From Pseudopedobacter sp965218985 (GTDB lineage: Bacteria > Bacteroidota > Bacteroidia > Sphingobacteriales > Sphingobacteriaceae), in the NCBI GenBank assembly GCA_965218985.1, contig CBDCMP010000007.1:1736001-1800000 (forward strand): a stretch of 64,000 nt of DNA, in the 5' to 3' direction. Shown here in pieces: positions 1 to 8,497 of the stretch (position 1 is its first letter; each line of letters begins with the position of its first letter). A model generated the notes under the pieces. That model was not told the origin of the DNA and searched no databases. It was given only the letters and a program-made list of their open reading frames with translations. The translations under genes were made by a program, and so were the position numbers.

Positions 1-498
1 ACCTTGATAAATTTAACTGGTGCATTTGCACAAACGGTAGATAACGGCCACAGAACGAGGCTAGGTGTTGCATTGGGAGTTGGTGTTCCTACGAAATCTT
101 ACATGGGAGACCTGGTTATCGCCCCTGATTTGAGGTTACAACATGATTTAGGAGAAAGAACATCTTTAACTTTAACTACAGGTTATTACGGTTTCATTGG
201 TAAAGAAAAAGTGAATGGTGTTCAATTAAGTGCTGATTTAATTCCCTTAAAGGCGGGTGCCAAATTCTTCTTTGGAAACACCTTTTATGTACAACCTGAG
301 GTGGGGGTTGCTTTTTCCACCAAGAAAAATTATGGTAATCCGTTTGTTTACGCTCCAAGTTTAGGTTATGCCAATAACAAATGGGATTTTGCTTTGAGAT
401 ATGAAGGATTCGAATATGACAACGCTAAATACGCCAACTCAAGCAATGGAATGGTGGCATTTAGAGTAGCTTATGCCTTCAAAAGACCGAATAAATAG
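1..498 (+). CDS. Outer-membrane beta-barrel protein, 5' end outside window
   Basis: The reading frame is open from base 1 and ends at TAG 496-498. The first visible residues (TLINLTGAFAQ) look like the end of a Sec signal peptide with an AQ cleavage site, so only about 15 residues are probably missing. The remainder alternates short hydrophobic and polar strands with repeated glycine/tyrosine turns and ends in an aromatic-rich strand (VAFRVAYAFKRPNK), as in small 8-10-stranded outer-membrane barrels. Exact family is not recognised. A TTG at position 4 could be called as start but is unlikely to be the true one. Followed by a strong hairpin terminator at 521-554. Confidence 0.7.
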   Translation, partial: TLINLTGAFAQTVDNGHRTRLGVALGVGVPTKSYMGDLVIAPDLRLQHDLGERTSLTLTTGYYGFIGKEKVNGVQLSADLIPLKAGAKFFFGNTFYVQPEVGVAFSTKKNYGNPFVYAPSLGYANNKWDFALRYEGFEYDNAKYANSSNGMVAFRVAYAFKRPNK

Positions 499-520
499 AA
501 TCATTTAAAAATGAAATAAG

Positions 521-554
521 AAAAGGGAGCTTCATCATCAGAAGGTCCCTTTTT
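521..554. terminator. Bidirectional rho-independent terminator between convergent genes
   Basis: Arms AAAAGGGA (521-528) and TCCCTTTT (546-553) pair, with an inner CTTC/GAAG extension, and the flanks are A-rich on one side and T-rich on the other. It lies between the plus-strand barrel gene (ends 498) and the minus-strand PepSY-like gene (ends 581), so it can serve both. Confidence 0.75.
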
Positions 555-580
555 CGTTAAATCAAATCAATCAAAGGAAA

Positions 581-1504
581 TTACCTGATTATCTTTACAG
601 CTACAAAGTTTCCAGAGGCATCAAACTGTACCGCATACTTGGTGAGATTGGCATCAATAATCACTAAATAACCTTTCAAAGCCCCGTTATCAACATCTGC
701 AAAAGCCTTTTTAAATACATAATTTGGATAAGTGGTGTTCAAATATGCTAAAGTAGAGGCTGGTAATGCCGCTTGTGCCACCTCCTTGTCTTTACCTGAT
801 CTCGCTGGTAATTCTTCTCTTTTGATAAAGGTGCCGTCAGCTTTAAAAGCAGTGGCATAAAATTTCATGTTTTTACTGATGACGATGATACTTCCATCTT
901 TATTTGTCCAGGCACCTTTTAAAGTATCCTGACTGTAATTAGCGGTAAAATATTGTTTTATAACAGTGGATAAAGCGGTAAGTGCCAAACTGTCTCTTTG
1001 TTTCCCATCCCGGTTGTCAAAGCAACCTCCATCGTGGTGCCCACCCGGTTTTTCCATATCCCTGCCTTCTCTCAATTCTAATACATTTACAAAATTGCCA
1101 TTCGCATCAAACTTTAATGCCACGGGTTTACCATTGAACATCACCCCAACTACATATCCATCAACCGTACCAGTACTGATAAGCGTGGTGCTGAAAGCTT
1201 TGATAAAAGTGTATCCACTATAGTTTGTGGTTAAATAAGTGGTTATGCCTGCAGGCAAAGATGCTGCAGCTACAGACGTTCTTGAATGGTCTTTATGACA
1301 GGCATTCATGGCGTAAACTGAATCGGCACCGGAGGTGGTTGCCATACCGGAAACTGAATTTGTGGATGCGATTGCAACAGCACCTAATTGACTACCCAAC
1401 AAATAATTATCGGTGTTTAGATCTGAACCTTTTTTGCAGGAGAAGAATCCGATGGTAAGTGTGATTAAAATCACTGGGGTAAGGAGTTGAGTTATTTTTT
1501 TCAT
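581..1504 (-). CDS. PepSY-like repeat lipoprotein
   Basis: Start placed at ATG 1504 because the protein then begins with a classical lipoprotein signal (MKKITQLL...GFFSCKK, lipobox FFSC); the longer open frame to 1573 adds 23 residues with no signal. About 307 aa. Three degenerate repeats of roughly 75 residues are visible, each of the form (L/V)x3-5-Y(L/F)xxxYxxxxFxKAF...DGY/KGYxVxxxxNxKxxAxxFDAxGNFVxVxE, the pattern of the PepSY-like beta-lactamase-inhibitor-fold family. Probably lipid-anchored in the periplasm or at the surface. Last gene of the sigma/anti-sigma/TonB-receptor cluster (95 bp after the receptor), so it may be a target or partner of that signalling system; its ligand cannot be inferred. 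Confidence 0.75.
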   Translation of the reverse strand: MKKITQLLTPVILITLTIGFFSCKKGSDLNTDNYLLGSQLGAVAIASTNSVSGMATTSGADSVYAMNACHKDHSRTSVAAASLPAGITTYLTTNYSGYTFIKAFSTTLISTGTVDGYVVGVMFNGKPVALKFDANGNFVNVLELREGRDMEKPGGHHDGGCFDNRDGKQRDSLALTALSTVIKQYFTANYSQDTLKGAWTNKDGSIIVISKNMKFYATAFKADGTFIKREELPARSGKDKEVAQAALPASTLAYLNTTYPNYVFKKAFADVDNGALKGYLVIIDANLTKYAVQFDASGNFVAVKIIR

Positions 1505-1598
1505 TTTTTTTGAATAAAAGATTAACGTAACAATATCATTGTTTAGATCAATACCGAAGAGCGTATGAACCACCCTAAGAAAAAATGAAGTTTTTTTG

Positions 1599-4163
1599 TT
1601 ACAGAGAAAAACTGAGAAAGATAGTGGGGGTAAAAGGAACTGTCTGTGAATAAATGTTCACTGTGTTGGATTGTTGAGTTGGAATTCTCTCCAAATTCTC
1701 GGCTTTGATGTTTTGGGTGTTGAATAAATTCAATATAGATGCGCCGGCTTCGAGACGATATTTCTTTGCGGAGAATTTATAAGTGATAGCAGTGTCGAAA
1801 CGATTGTAGACCAGCTGATCCTCTTGCCGCTCGTTCATCGGTTTCATATTGGGAAAACCGGAACCATATACATAATTGGCGGAAAAATAAAAAGGTGAAA
1901 GTTTCAATAATCCGGCAAATTTGATTTCATGCCGTTGATCTTGAGGAGCTCTTTGATAGCTGCTGATAAAACCTTTCTTAGCATTGAACCGCTCTTGAGT
2001 GCTGCTTAAAGAATAGGAGACCCAACCCAAAACATTCTGGTATTCCTTCTTCACTAAAAAATCGATGCCAAAGGATCTGCCATCTCCCTGTATCGGATAT
2101 CGGCCTTGCCTGCTGTCAATGAATCTGGTGATGCCTGTAGTTGTTTTATAATAGGCATCAATATTAAAAGTGAATCTATTATGCTCGTAAGAGGTGCCTA
2201 AAACCCAATGTTGGGCACTGTAAACCGGAATCTCTTTTCCGTCACTCACTGTCCATTGATATTGAAAATCGCCCTCATCATTCTTCACGCCGTTATAAGC
2301 TATGAATTGATGATATAAACCCCAGGAAGTCGTGATGTTAAACGCATCTGTGAAATTATAAGAGGCTGATAATCTGGGTTGAAAGAATAATTTTTGAAGA
2401 TTCAGGTCGAAATCGGCTCTGAAGCCTGGAGTGATTTTAAAGTTGGGAGTGATGAAATAAGCATCTTCCAAGTAAGAGAAAAGCCTGTCGCTATATCGTT
2501 CTTCATTAATCTCATTCACATTGGCTGAATCTTTATTTAAGTTTGTTTGGTTATCAATAAAACCTGCTCCTAATGATAAATTATTTTTTTTTGTTGCTGC
2601 AAGTTTATGGGCAAATTTCACACTGTTCTCGCTAATTTTGTTAGTGGTGAGAGCTGAGATATTATTATAAGACTTTCCGTCAGCAATTTGATTGATTTGG
2701 ATGTTGTCAAAATCATCATTTTTTAACCCTGAGGAGGCAACCGTCACATTGCTGATGCTACCATTTTTCCATTTCTTACTGTAAAATGCCGCCCCACCAA
2801 ATTGGTTGTTATGCTCATCGTTTGAACCGTTGATCTGAAGTTTGTCTTGTTGTGTGAGATAGGAAGATTTCAGCTTATCAGATCCTGAGAAAAGGCTCAA
2901 ATAAAAGTCATCTCCTTTCAATGACCTTCCAGAGAATTTCAGGTTGAGGTCTTTAAAAGTATAATCAGGTTTAACCGTTAAGTCAACCATGTTTTTCGCT
3001 CCGTTCCGGTTGTTTTGTGAGGCATTAAAATTAAAACTATCGTATAAATTATAATAAGTTTGCCGCCCGGCAAGCACTAAAGTGGTGTTTTTAAACAAAG
3101 GAGTGCTTGCAATTGCATTCAATGTGAGATTATTTAAACTTATTTTAACTGAAGGAGAGCGTGTACTGCCCTCCACGCCGGTGATATTTACCACGCCGCC
3201 CACTCGGTCACCCTGATCGACCCCGTAACCCCCCTTTTTTACAGTGACGTCCTTTGCCATTAAAGGGTTGATGGCGCCAATATCATCATTAAAATTTTTG
3301 AGTCCGAAAATGGTAAAGCCATCAAAAGACACTTTGGTTTGTCCGCGATAGCTACCCCAGACAATCAAATCGTTAGTTTTTTCGCCAGCGGCCAAAATTC
3401 CCGGTTGTAAACGTAAAGTGTTATAAACAGAATTATCGCTGCTGCCTGGTAAATCTTGCCCGACTGTATGATTTAACTTTAAGTCTCCGGCTGCCGAATT
3501 TGCAACCATAGCTTTTTCTTCACTTCTTGAAGTGAGCACCACTTCTTTAATTAGAATGGTGCTTTGATAGAGTTTTACTTCCAGATTTGTGTTTGCTGAA
3601 ACATTGGTGTCGAGTTTATAATAACCTAAATAGGAAGCCTCGAAATTAAAAGTGCTGTCACCTTGAGCTAGATAAGAGAAATTTCCTTTCTGATCAGTAG
3701 TGAGCGGATAGCCATTCACGATAATGCTTGTATATGGAAGTGATTCTAAATCGGAGCCATCCACTATATGGCCAGCCAATAAATATTTTTTATTGGAGTT
3801 CGCCTTTTGAGAACTAATGATGAAAACACCATTAGTTTTTTCCAGATGGAGGGGCAGGTCTTTGAGCAGAAAATGCAAAGCCTCATCAACAGAACTGAAA
3901 CTTTTATCAACATCCAAATAATATTGAGAAAGCTTGTCATCGTTAAACGAAAGCTTTACATCATATTGATCACGCAGGTTGGTCATCACTTTATTTAAAG
4001 AGATGTTTTTTGCTTTAACTACCACAGTTTGTTGTGCAAAAACGTTGTTAACAGCAAATAACGATAGTATTACAAAGAAAAAAAGCTTTGTTTTAGGGTG
4101 TTTGGATGGTAAATTCTCCTGAGGAGGTTTTTTTGTACTCAACGTCAAACGGTTTACAAACAA
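1599..4163 (-). CDS. TonB-dependent receptor with N-terminal STN signalling domain
   Basis: About 854 aa. Order: signal peptide (KTKLFFFVILSLFAVNNVFAQ), STN secretin/TonB short domain (about residues 45-115, ending GVFIIS), carboxypeptidase-like beta-sandwich (about 128-205), plug (NSAAGDLKLNHTVGQDLPG...) with VKKGGYGVDQGDRVGGVVNI, then the barrel to the C-terminal FSL. STN receptors pass an uptake signal to a FecR anti-sigma factor, and fecR and an ECF sigma gene lie directly upstream. There is no ATG in frame before the signal peptide: the best starts are TTG codons at 4161-4163, 4146-4148 or 4140-4142, all inside the 3' end of fecR, giving a 50-70 bp overlap and suggesting translational coupling. 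Substrate unknown (siderophore, haem or oligosaccharide are all possible). Confidence 0.88.
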   Translation of the reverse strand: MFVNRLTLSTKKPPQENLPSKHPKTKLFFFVILSLFAVNNVFAQQTVVVKAKNISLNKVMTNLRDQYDVKLSFNDDKLSQYYLDVDKSFSSVDEALHFLLKDLPLHLEKTNGVFIISSQKANSNKKYLLAGHIVDGSDLESLPYTSIIVNGYPLTTDQKGNFSYLAQGDSTFNFEASYLGYYKLDTNVSANTNLEVKLYQSTILIKEVVLTSRSEEKAMVANSAAGDLKLNHTVGQDLPGSSDNSVYNTLRLQPGILAAGEKTNDLIVWGSYRGQTKVSFDGFTIFGLKNFNDDIGAINPLMAKDVTVKKGGYGVDQGDRVGGVVNITGVEGSTRSPSVKISLNNLTLNAIASTPLFKNTTLVLAGRQTYYNLYDSFNFNASQNNRNGAKNMVDLTVKPDYTFKDLNLKFSGRSLKGDDFYLSLFSGSDKLKSSYLTQQDKLQINGSNDEHNNQFGGAAFYSKKWKNGSISNVTVASSGLKNDDFDNIQINQIADGKSYNNISALTTNKISENSVKFAHKLAATKKNNLSLGAGFIDNQTNLNKDSANVNEINEERYSDRLFSYLEDAYFITPNFKITPGFRADFDLNLQKLFFQPRLSASYNFTDAFNITTSWGLYHQFIAYNGVKNDEGDFQYQWTVSDGKEIPVYSAQHWVLGTSYEHNRFTFNIDAYYKTTTGITRFIDSRQGRYPIQGDGRSFGIDFLVKKEYQNVLGWVSYSLSSTQERFNAKKGFISSYQRAPQDQRHEIKFAGLLKLSPFYFSANYVYGSGFPNMKPMNERQEDQLVYNRFDTAITYKFSAKKYRLEAGASILNLFNTQNIKAENLERIPTQQSNTVNIYSQTVPFTPTIFLSFSL

Positions 4164-4968
4164 GGTCTAATACCGGTTCAATTTCTCTCTCTTTTATAAA
4201 ACTCCCGGTGTACAACTGATTTAAACCAGCCGTGTTTTTGATGGCAACACCATAACGTAAAGAGATTTCTGAAAGTACTTTACGCAAAGGGATTTGAGTA
4301 AAAATAAACTGACCTTTAGTCCAGCCGAGGGCTAATTTAGCATTCACATCTAAATTTGCATCTAATTTTCCTGAACTATTTAATGTTGCCATTTGATTGG
4401 GTGTGATGATGATTTCATCCCTGGTTTTGTTTGATGAAACCCGAACTCTTCCGGTAAGACACGTCACTTCATAATCTTCATCCCTGGCGAAGATATTGAA
4501 ACTGGTACCCATTACAGAAGTCTCCCCGTTTTTAGAAACCACTGTGAATTTCTCTCCTTTTTTAACTTTAAAAAATGCTTCGCCTCTTAAATCAACTTCA
4601 CGTTTCATGCGCCACCAAAGTGGATGAAAAGATATAACGGATTTTGCATTCAATTGTACCGTTGAGCCATCGGGCAATGTTGCGTTTTTTTGTTCTCCGG
4701 GCGGGCAGTTTACCTCTTTGAAGTAAAATCTCATCCCTAAAGCCGTGAAAGAAAGTAGTAATAGTATACTCGCAGCAATTCTCCAAACACTAAAATCAAG
4801 CTTTTTAATTTTAGCCTCTTTTTGAATAGGCTGTTCCATCATTTTCTCTAAATCAGCCCATACCTGGTCTTTGCTTTTTTTCGCTTCCACGGGTTTTAAT
4901 ATATCCACCAGATCAACCGGATCTTTCTTTATGCCCTGCTGTTTTTTTGTCTCGTCAATGTGTTTCAT
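4093..4968 (-). CDS. FecR-family anti-sigma factor
   Basis: 291 aa. N-terminal cytoplasmic anti-sigma region of about 65 residues, a single membrane segment (VWRIAASILLLLSFTALGMRF, about 68-87), a periplasmic FecR domain (NATLPDGSTVQLNAKS...VDLRGEAFFKVKK...VMGTSFNIFAR) and a C-terminal DUF4974-like STN-partner domain (IPLRKVLSEISLRYGVAIK...YTGSF). Start ATG 4966-4968 overlaps the TGA of the upstream sigma gene as ATGA, so the two are translationally coupled. Holds the ECF sigma factor at the membrane until the downstream STN receptor signals substrate binding. Length and order are normal for the family. Confidence 0.92.
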   Translation of the reverse strand: MKHIDETKKQQGIKKDPVDLVDILKPVEAKKSKDQVWADLEKMMEQPIQKEAKIKKLDFSVWRIAASILLLLSFTALGMRFYFKEVNCPPGEQKNATLPDGSTVQLNAKSVISFHPLWWRMKREVDLRGEAFFKVKKGEKFTVVSKNGETSVMGTSFNIFARDEDYEVTCLTGRVRVSSNKTRDEIIITPNQMATLNSSGKLDANLDVNAKLALGWTKGQFIFTQIPLRKVLSEISLRYGVAIKNTAGLNQLYTGSFIKEREIEPVLDLVCKPFDVEYKKTSSGEFTIQTP

Positions 4969-5480
4969 ACTGCTAAAACCTTTCTTAAATAAAGCAATGC
5001 ATTAGACATTCTTTTTTCCACAGTTTTAATACTGATAGCTAATCTTTCTGCAATCTCTGCATATTTTAACTCTTCCATTCTGCTCATTAAAAATACTGTC
5101 CGTTGTTTTTCGGGCAGTTTTGTTAAAGCATTCTCGTACTTTAGTTTCAATTGTTTGTAGTCAAAATCATCATCAGTGACCAATTCTGTCATTTCAAATT
5201 GCATGCGTTTTGTGTACTTGTTCTCCACCTCTAACCTTCTGTATTTGCTCACTACCATATCCCTCGCTATTTTATAAAGCAGGTATTTGGCATTGTTCCT
5301 GTCCAAATTCATTTGCTTTTCCCAAATTCTGGTAAAAATATCCTGAGCAATATCTGTGGCAATGTCTATATCGCCAACCCGATAAAAAACATAATTTTTT
5401 ATCGCGTCAAAATAAGTGTCAAACAGCAGTTTAAACTCCTTTTTATCCAATGGAAAGCTTTTAATCATTAACGCGTACAT
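4965..5480 (-). CDS. ECF-type RNA polymerase sigma-70 factor
   Basis: 171 aa. Region 2 is visible at about residues 20-85 (YFDAIKNYVFYRVGDIDIATDIAQDIFTRIWEK) and region 4 at about 115-165 (ALTKLPEKQRTVFLMSRMEELKYAEIAERLAISIKTVEKRMSNALLYLRK), with no region 1 or 3: the ECF plan. The length fits the Bacteroidetes FecI-like group that pairs with FecR. Start is ATG at 5480 or the fifth codon (MIKSF, 5468); the latter is equally plausible. First gene of the minus-strand cluster sigma-fecR-receptor-PepSY lipoprotein. Confidence 0.92.
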   Translation of the reverse strand: MYALMIKSFPLDKKEFKLLFDTYFDAIKNYVFYRVGDIDIATDIAQDIFTRIWEKQMNLDRNNAKYLLYKIARDMVVSKYRRLEVENKYTKRMQFEMTELVTDDDFDYKQLKLKYENALTKLPEKQRTVFLMSRMEELKYAEIAERLAISIKTVEKRMSNALLYLRKVLAV

Positions 5481-5788
5481 TGATATACCGTAACCTTAAA
5501 CGTTCACCCTAATTTTTATTGAAATTAGCTGATATGATCAACTAATTGGTGTTTATTTTCATATGATTCACTGAAGCAGTGATGAAATCTTTAAACACTT
5601 CTATATCCACATCACTCAGTTTTTTAATATAAGTGCAGCCTTTGCCGGTTTTATGTTTTCCAAGTCTTTTGAGAATCTCCTCTTTTTCTGGGGCATTTGC
5701 TGCCATATATTATAAACTGATGGCATTGGCTCGTGGAGAGAAACCAATTAAGGGTGCATCACCTTCGTGACCACTTTCGTATTTGTTA

Positions 5789-5803
5789 TGCGAATCAAGA
5801 GTT
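5789..5803 (+). repeat. IS left terminal inverted repeat
   Basis: TGCGAATCAAGAGTT, exact reverse complement of the right end at 6822-6836. Preceded by the putative target duplicate TTTGTTA (5782-5788). Confidence 0.88.
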
Positions 5804-6701
5804 AAATATTAGATAAAAGAAAGCAGCGGCCATTCTGCCAAATACATGCACAAGCAATCCTTTAGCAGACCTTACCCTTGATGCTCTTTGAATATCTGTT
5901 TTCTCAATAAGCCAATTGAAAAGCGATTCAATAGGTTGCCTGACCTTAGAAACTGCTGTAGAGTATAAATCATCAGCGGCCTTGTTCTGCATTTGGCTTA
6001 TCTCTGGCATGCCTTTAACCCCTTTAACCGGAGTAAACATGGATGATCTGTTGTTTAAGGCCAGTTCTTCAAAATAGTCGGTATGATGATATACCTTATC
6101 GCCGTAGAAATCACGGTCTGTTATTTCACCCCAGTTGTGTTTAAATACAGTCAGATCATTTTCAGAAGCTGTTGAGAGTACAATATGTTCAGGAAAAGGT
6201 ACCTGTTTGGGGCGCTGAAAAGCAAGCACATGCAATTTCAACCCGTAGTAATACAAGGATTTCGTAGAGCAGTAGCCCTTGTCAGTAATTTAGGGCTACT
6301 TTTCCGGCACGTTTGCCCGAACAGGTAATAATGGGCATAGAATCCAACAGGCTGGTGTTTTGTGAACAGTCCTGTGGTTTTAAATCTGTAATGAGATGGA
6401 CAGTTAGTGCCTTTAAAGGTTCACTTAATCGGTTTAAGCGATTGTTGAAGGCCTGGTATGAAGGCAGGGCAGGAAACCAGGAACGCAGGTAACCATTGGC
6501 AAAGGCATGGATTTGTGAAATACGGAACCGTTGTTCCTGTTGCATTGCATAAATGTAAATGGCCATAATTTCCTGGTCAGTAAACTCGGGTTGATCATTA
6601 TTGCTGTATCTTTGAGATAAGTGTTTAAGTTCATTGTCATGTAACTGGCATATATACAGGTGTATAGCGATTAATTTGAGGGCTTTTGCCTTGGGGATCA
6701 T
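5795..6701 (-). pseudogene. DDE transposase, frameshifted
   Basis: Starts at ATG 6699-6701 (MIPKAKALKLIAIHLYICQL) and ends in TGA 5795-5797 inside the left inverted repeat. The N-terminal part carries a first catalytic Asp (SLLDSMPIITCSGKRAGK); the C-terminal part has FYGDKVYHH and QPIESLFNWLIEKTD, the likely second Asp and Glu. The frame breaks at about 6283-6290: KVA is followed by LNY-stop, whereas shifting the frame yields TDKGYCSTKSLYYYGLKLH, the expected continuation. The lesion equals a 2-nt deletion (or 1-nt insertion). No slippery heptamer is obvious, so inactivation is likelier than programmed frameshifting. Confidence 0.85.
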
Positions 6702-6821
6702 TCTTAAAGTTCGATGTGGTAATCTTCTTTAAGATACTGATTTTCAGTGCTTTATTCAAATTTATATTGTTGTTTTTACTAACAATCAGCTGTTATTTTG
6801 AATGTTTAACCCTGTGTTTTC

Positions 6822-6836
6822 AACTCTTGATTCGCA
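6822..6836 (-). repeat. IS right terminal inverted repeat
   Basis: AACTCTTGATTCGCA, exact reverse complement of the left end at 5789-5803. Followed by the second target duplicate TTTGTAA (6837-6843), which is still in the reading frame of the broken DUF1801 gene. Confidence 0.88.
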
Positions 6837-7032
6837 TTTGTAATGATAGCTGCCAAACCCAACAATTGCTGCTCCCCACATTTTAGGTTCATAGCCGGAT
6901 TGTTCTTTCATCAATTCAATGATTTTGAAACTGTCGGCTCTTTTTTGCTCATCGCTAACAGAATTTATGAATTCGCTAACGCTGCTAATGGTTTCGGTGG
7001 TTTTATTTTTTGCCATCTCTATGAATTTTAAA

Positions 7033-7312
7033 AGAAAGATAGCAGTAAAATTTCACATCTCTAAACTTGATTGCAGCGGATACCGGCCTCGCGGTTAAGG
7101 CTTGGCGCAGTATGAGCGAAAAGCAAGACTGTCGGCAGATAGTTGCACAGGTCTTGCTTTTCAAAAAATGAGATTAGGATTTTTAACCACCATTTCTATA
7201 TCCTTACAAAAACATCTTGGATTTGAGTTTCGGTCTGTGAGGACACAGACCGAGGATGAGGGGCAAATAGATGCAACATTCTTGCTTTTCAAAAAATTAA
7301 ATGTGGAGTTTA
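7033..7312. repeat. Non-coding, hairpin- and repeat-rich spacer
   Basis: No convincing gene. It holds (a) an inverted repeat GAAAAGCAAGAC (7118-7129) / GTCTTGCTTTTC (7151-7162); (b) a direct repeat of 18 bp, TCTTGCTTTTCAAAAAAT, at 7152-7169 and 7280-7297; (c) a perfect 9-bp hairpin CGGTCTGTG-AGGA-CACAGACCG at 7231-7252. The density of symmetric sequence suggests remnants of a dispersed non-coding repeat; the hairpin at (c) lies about 60 bp beyond the stop of the serine hydrolase and may also end its transcript. Confidence 0.6.
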
Positions 7313-8497
7313 TTATTCATCATCAGTGACGCCACGCCGCACCACTGGCATACCTACAATTTTATAAACTTCGTCTATTTGGTTAATGCTTCCGTTCACC
7401 AGGTTACTCAGAATGACGATAGTGATGTTTCTTTTGGTGTCTCTTAAATAAATATGTCTGAAACCATGCCACCAACCCGGATGATAAACCACTTTTTCAT
7501 TTTTATCAGGGTTGATGTATAAATGCCAGCCATAGCCGTAGTTGAAATATTCGTTTTTGAATTTGCTGCGTGGCACGTAAGCCGAATCTAAAGTGCTGCG
7601 TTTTAGAATAAGGTTATCCCGTAGTGCTTGGTCGAATAAATAAAGATCACCAACGGTGGAATAAACCCCTTTATCACCCACTGGTCCATCTAAAAAATCT
7701 TGTCTTACAGAACGCCTCCAAACCCGGTCATGGCCCACCACATCCACCGGGATTTTATCATATTTGGCAGTGCTGTAAATGGCGGTGTGCTTTAAACCGA
7801 GTGGTTTAAAAATATGCTCCATCATGTAAACTTCAAAAGGCTGACCTGTGACTTTTTCCACCACCGAAGCCAGCAACATGTAATTGGTGTTGTTGTAATG
7901 GTAAATTTTGTCAGGCTGAAAATACGGCGCAGGTTTTTTCTCGGCAAACATACGCAACACATCCTTGTTGGTCATACCTTTATACTTCTCTTTCCAAATC
8001 CCATCAGTAAAATAAACATAATTGGTTAAGCCACTGCGATGGCTGAGCAGCATTTTCACCGTGATCCCTTTATAAGGGAAATCAGGGTAAAAATGATCCA
8101 TGGTTTGGTCGAGGGTAAGCTTACCTTCCTCCATCAATTTTAAAACAGCGGTGGCGGTAAAAGTTTTAGAGATGGAAGCCAGCTGAAATTGGGAGTTGAT
8201 ATTTAAGGAATCACGGTGCAAATAATCGGCCCATCCAAAAGCTTTCTCATAAATGATTTTCCCGTTTTTTGCTATAAGAACGTTGCCGTTGAAATTCCTT
8301 TTTTTATGAACCTCGTTAAAATAGTCATCGAGTTTTTTATTGGCTTTCGCCGGATCATACACCAATAAGAGGCTATCTCTTTTTGGGTCGGGGGCAGCTT
8401 TTTCTGAAGTTTTTTGTTTTGATATGTCTGACGAACAGGCGGCGGCTAACAAGATGGATGCTATAAAAAGAGAGAGAAGCGTACGGTATCTGATCAT
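7313..8497 (-). CDS. Serine hydrolase, class C beta-lactamase-like lipoprotein
   Basis: 394 aa. Lipoprotein signal (MIRYRTLLSLFIASILLAAACSS, lipobox AAAC). Beta-lactamase/D-alanyl-D-alanine-carboxypeptidase fold: S-x-x-K in QLASISKTFTATA (about residue 110), Y-x-N in YHYNNTNYMLLASV (about 200) and the third motif as HPGWWHGF (about 345). These are the nucleophile, general base and oxyanion/third box of the S12 family. Family members are mostly esterases, peptidases or penicillin-binding proteins; real beta-lactamase activity cannot be told from sequence. Monocistronic on the minus strand and divergent from fumC with 146 bp between. Confidence 0.88.
   Translation of the reverse strand: MIRYRTLLSLFIASILLAAACSSDISKQKTSEKAAPDPKRDSLLLVYDPAKANKKLDDYFNEVHKKRNFNGNVLIAKNGKIIYEKAFGWADYLHRDSLNINSQFQLASISKTFTATAVLKLMEEGKLTLDQTMDHFYPDFPYKGITVKMLLSHRSGLTNYVYFTDGIWKEKYKGMTNKDVLRMFAEKKPAPYFQPDKIYHYNNTNYMLLASVVEKVTGQPFEVYMMEHIFKPLGLKHTAIYSTAKYDKIPVDVVGHDRVWRRSVRQDFLDGPVGDKGVYSTVGDLYLFDQALRDNLILKRSTLDSAYVPRSKFKNEYFNYGYGWHLYINPDKNEKVVYHPGWWHGFRHIYLRDTKRNITIVILSNLVNGSINQIDEVYKIVGMPVVRRGVTDDE

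Larger units (their letters stand above)
5789..6836 (-). mobile_element. Insertion sequence of about 1.05 kb, IS982-like
   Basis: 1048 bp bounded by perfect 15-bp terminal inverted repeats: TGCGAATCAAGAGTT at 5789-5803 and AACTCTTGATTCGCA at 6822-6836. Flanks TTTGTTA (5782-5788) and TTTGTAA (6837-6843) match at six of seven positions and read as a slightly decayed target-site duplication. The interior is one transposase gene on the minus strand. Length, single gene and DDE layout fit the IS982 group; the family name rests on memory of similar Bacteroidetes transposases and is less certain than the boundaries. Confidence 0.9.
5542..7016 (-). pseudogene. DUF1801 (YdhG-like) gene interrupted by an insertion sequence
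   Basis: The 5' part (7016 down to 6837) encodes MAKNKTTETISS...KMWGAAIVGFGSYHYK, the start of a DUF1801 protein. The 3' part continues at about 5788 with KYESGHEGDAPLIGFSPRANAISLYI and, after a second lesion, ANAPEKEEILKRLGKHKTGKGCTYIKKLSDVDIEVFKDFI to TAG 5542-5544. The two halves are separated exactly by the IS at 5789-6836. Joining them restores the family consensus (SYHYK-YESG). A further frameshift lies near 5700-5712 (ISLYI then a shift of frame before AANAPEKEE). Intact DUF1801 proteins are about 140 aa small cytosolic proteins of unclear function. The gene is non-functional here. Confidence 0.88.

Noticed and set aside
4598..4786. Short minus-strand frame inside fecR
   Set aside because: Lies in another frame of a well-supported gene and shows no recognisable protein features.
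7102..7329. 75-aa plus-strand frame in the hairpin-rich spacer
   Set aside because: Runs through two hairpins and direct repeats, no ribosomal or family support, overlaps the 3' end of the serine hydrolase gene.
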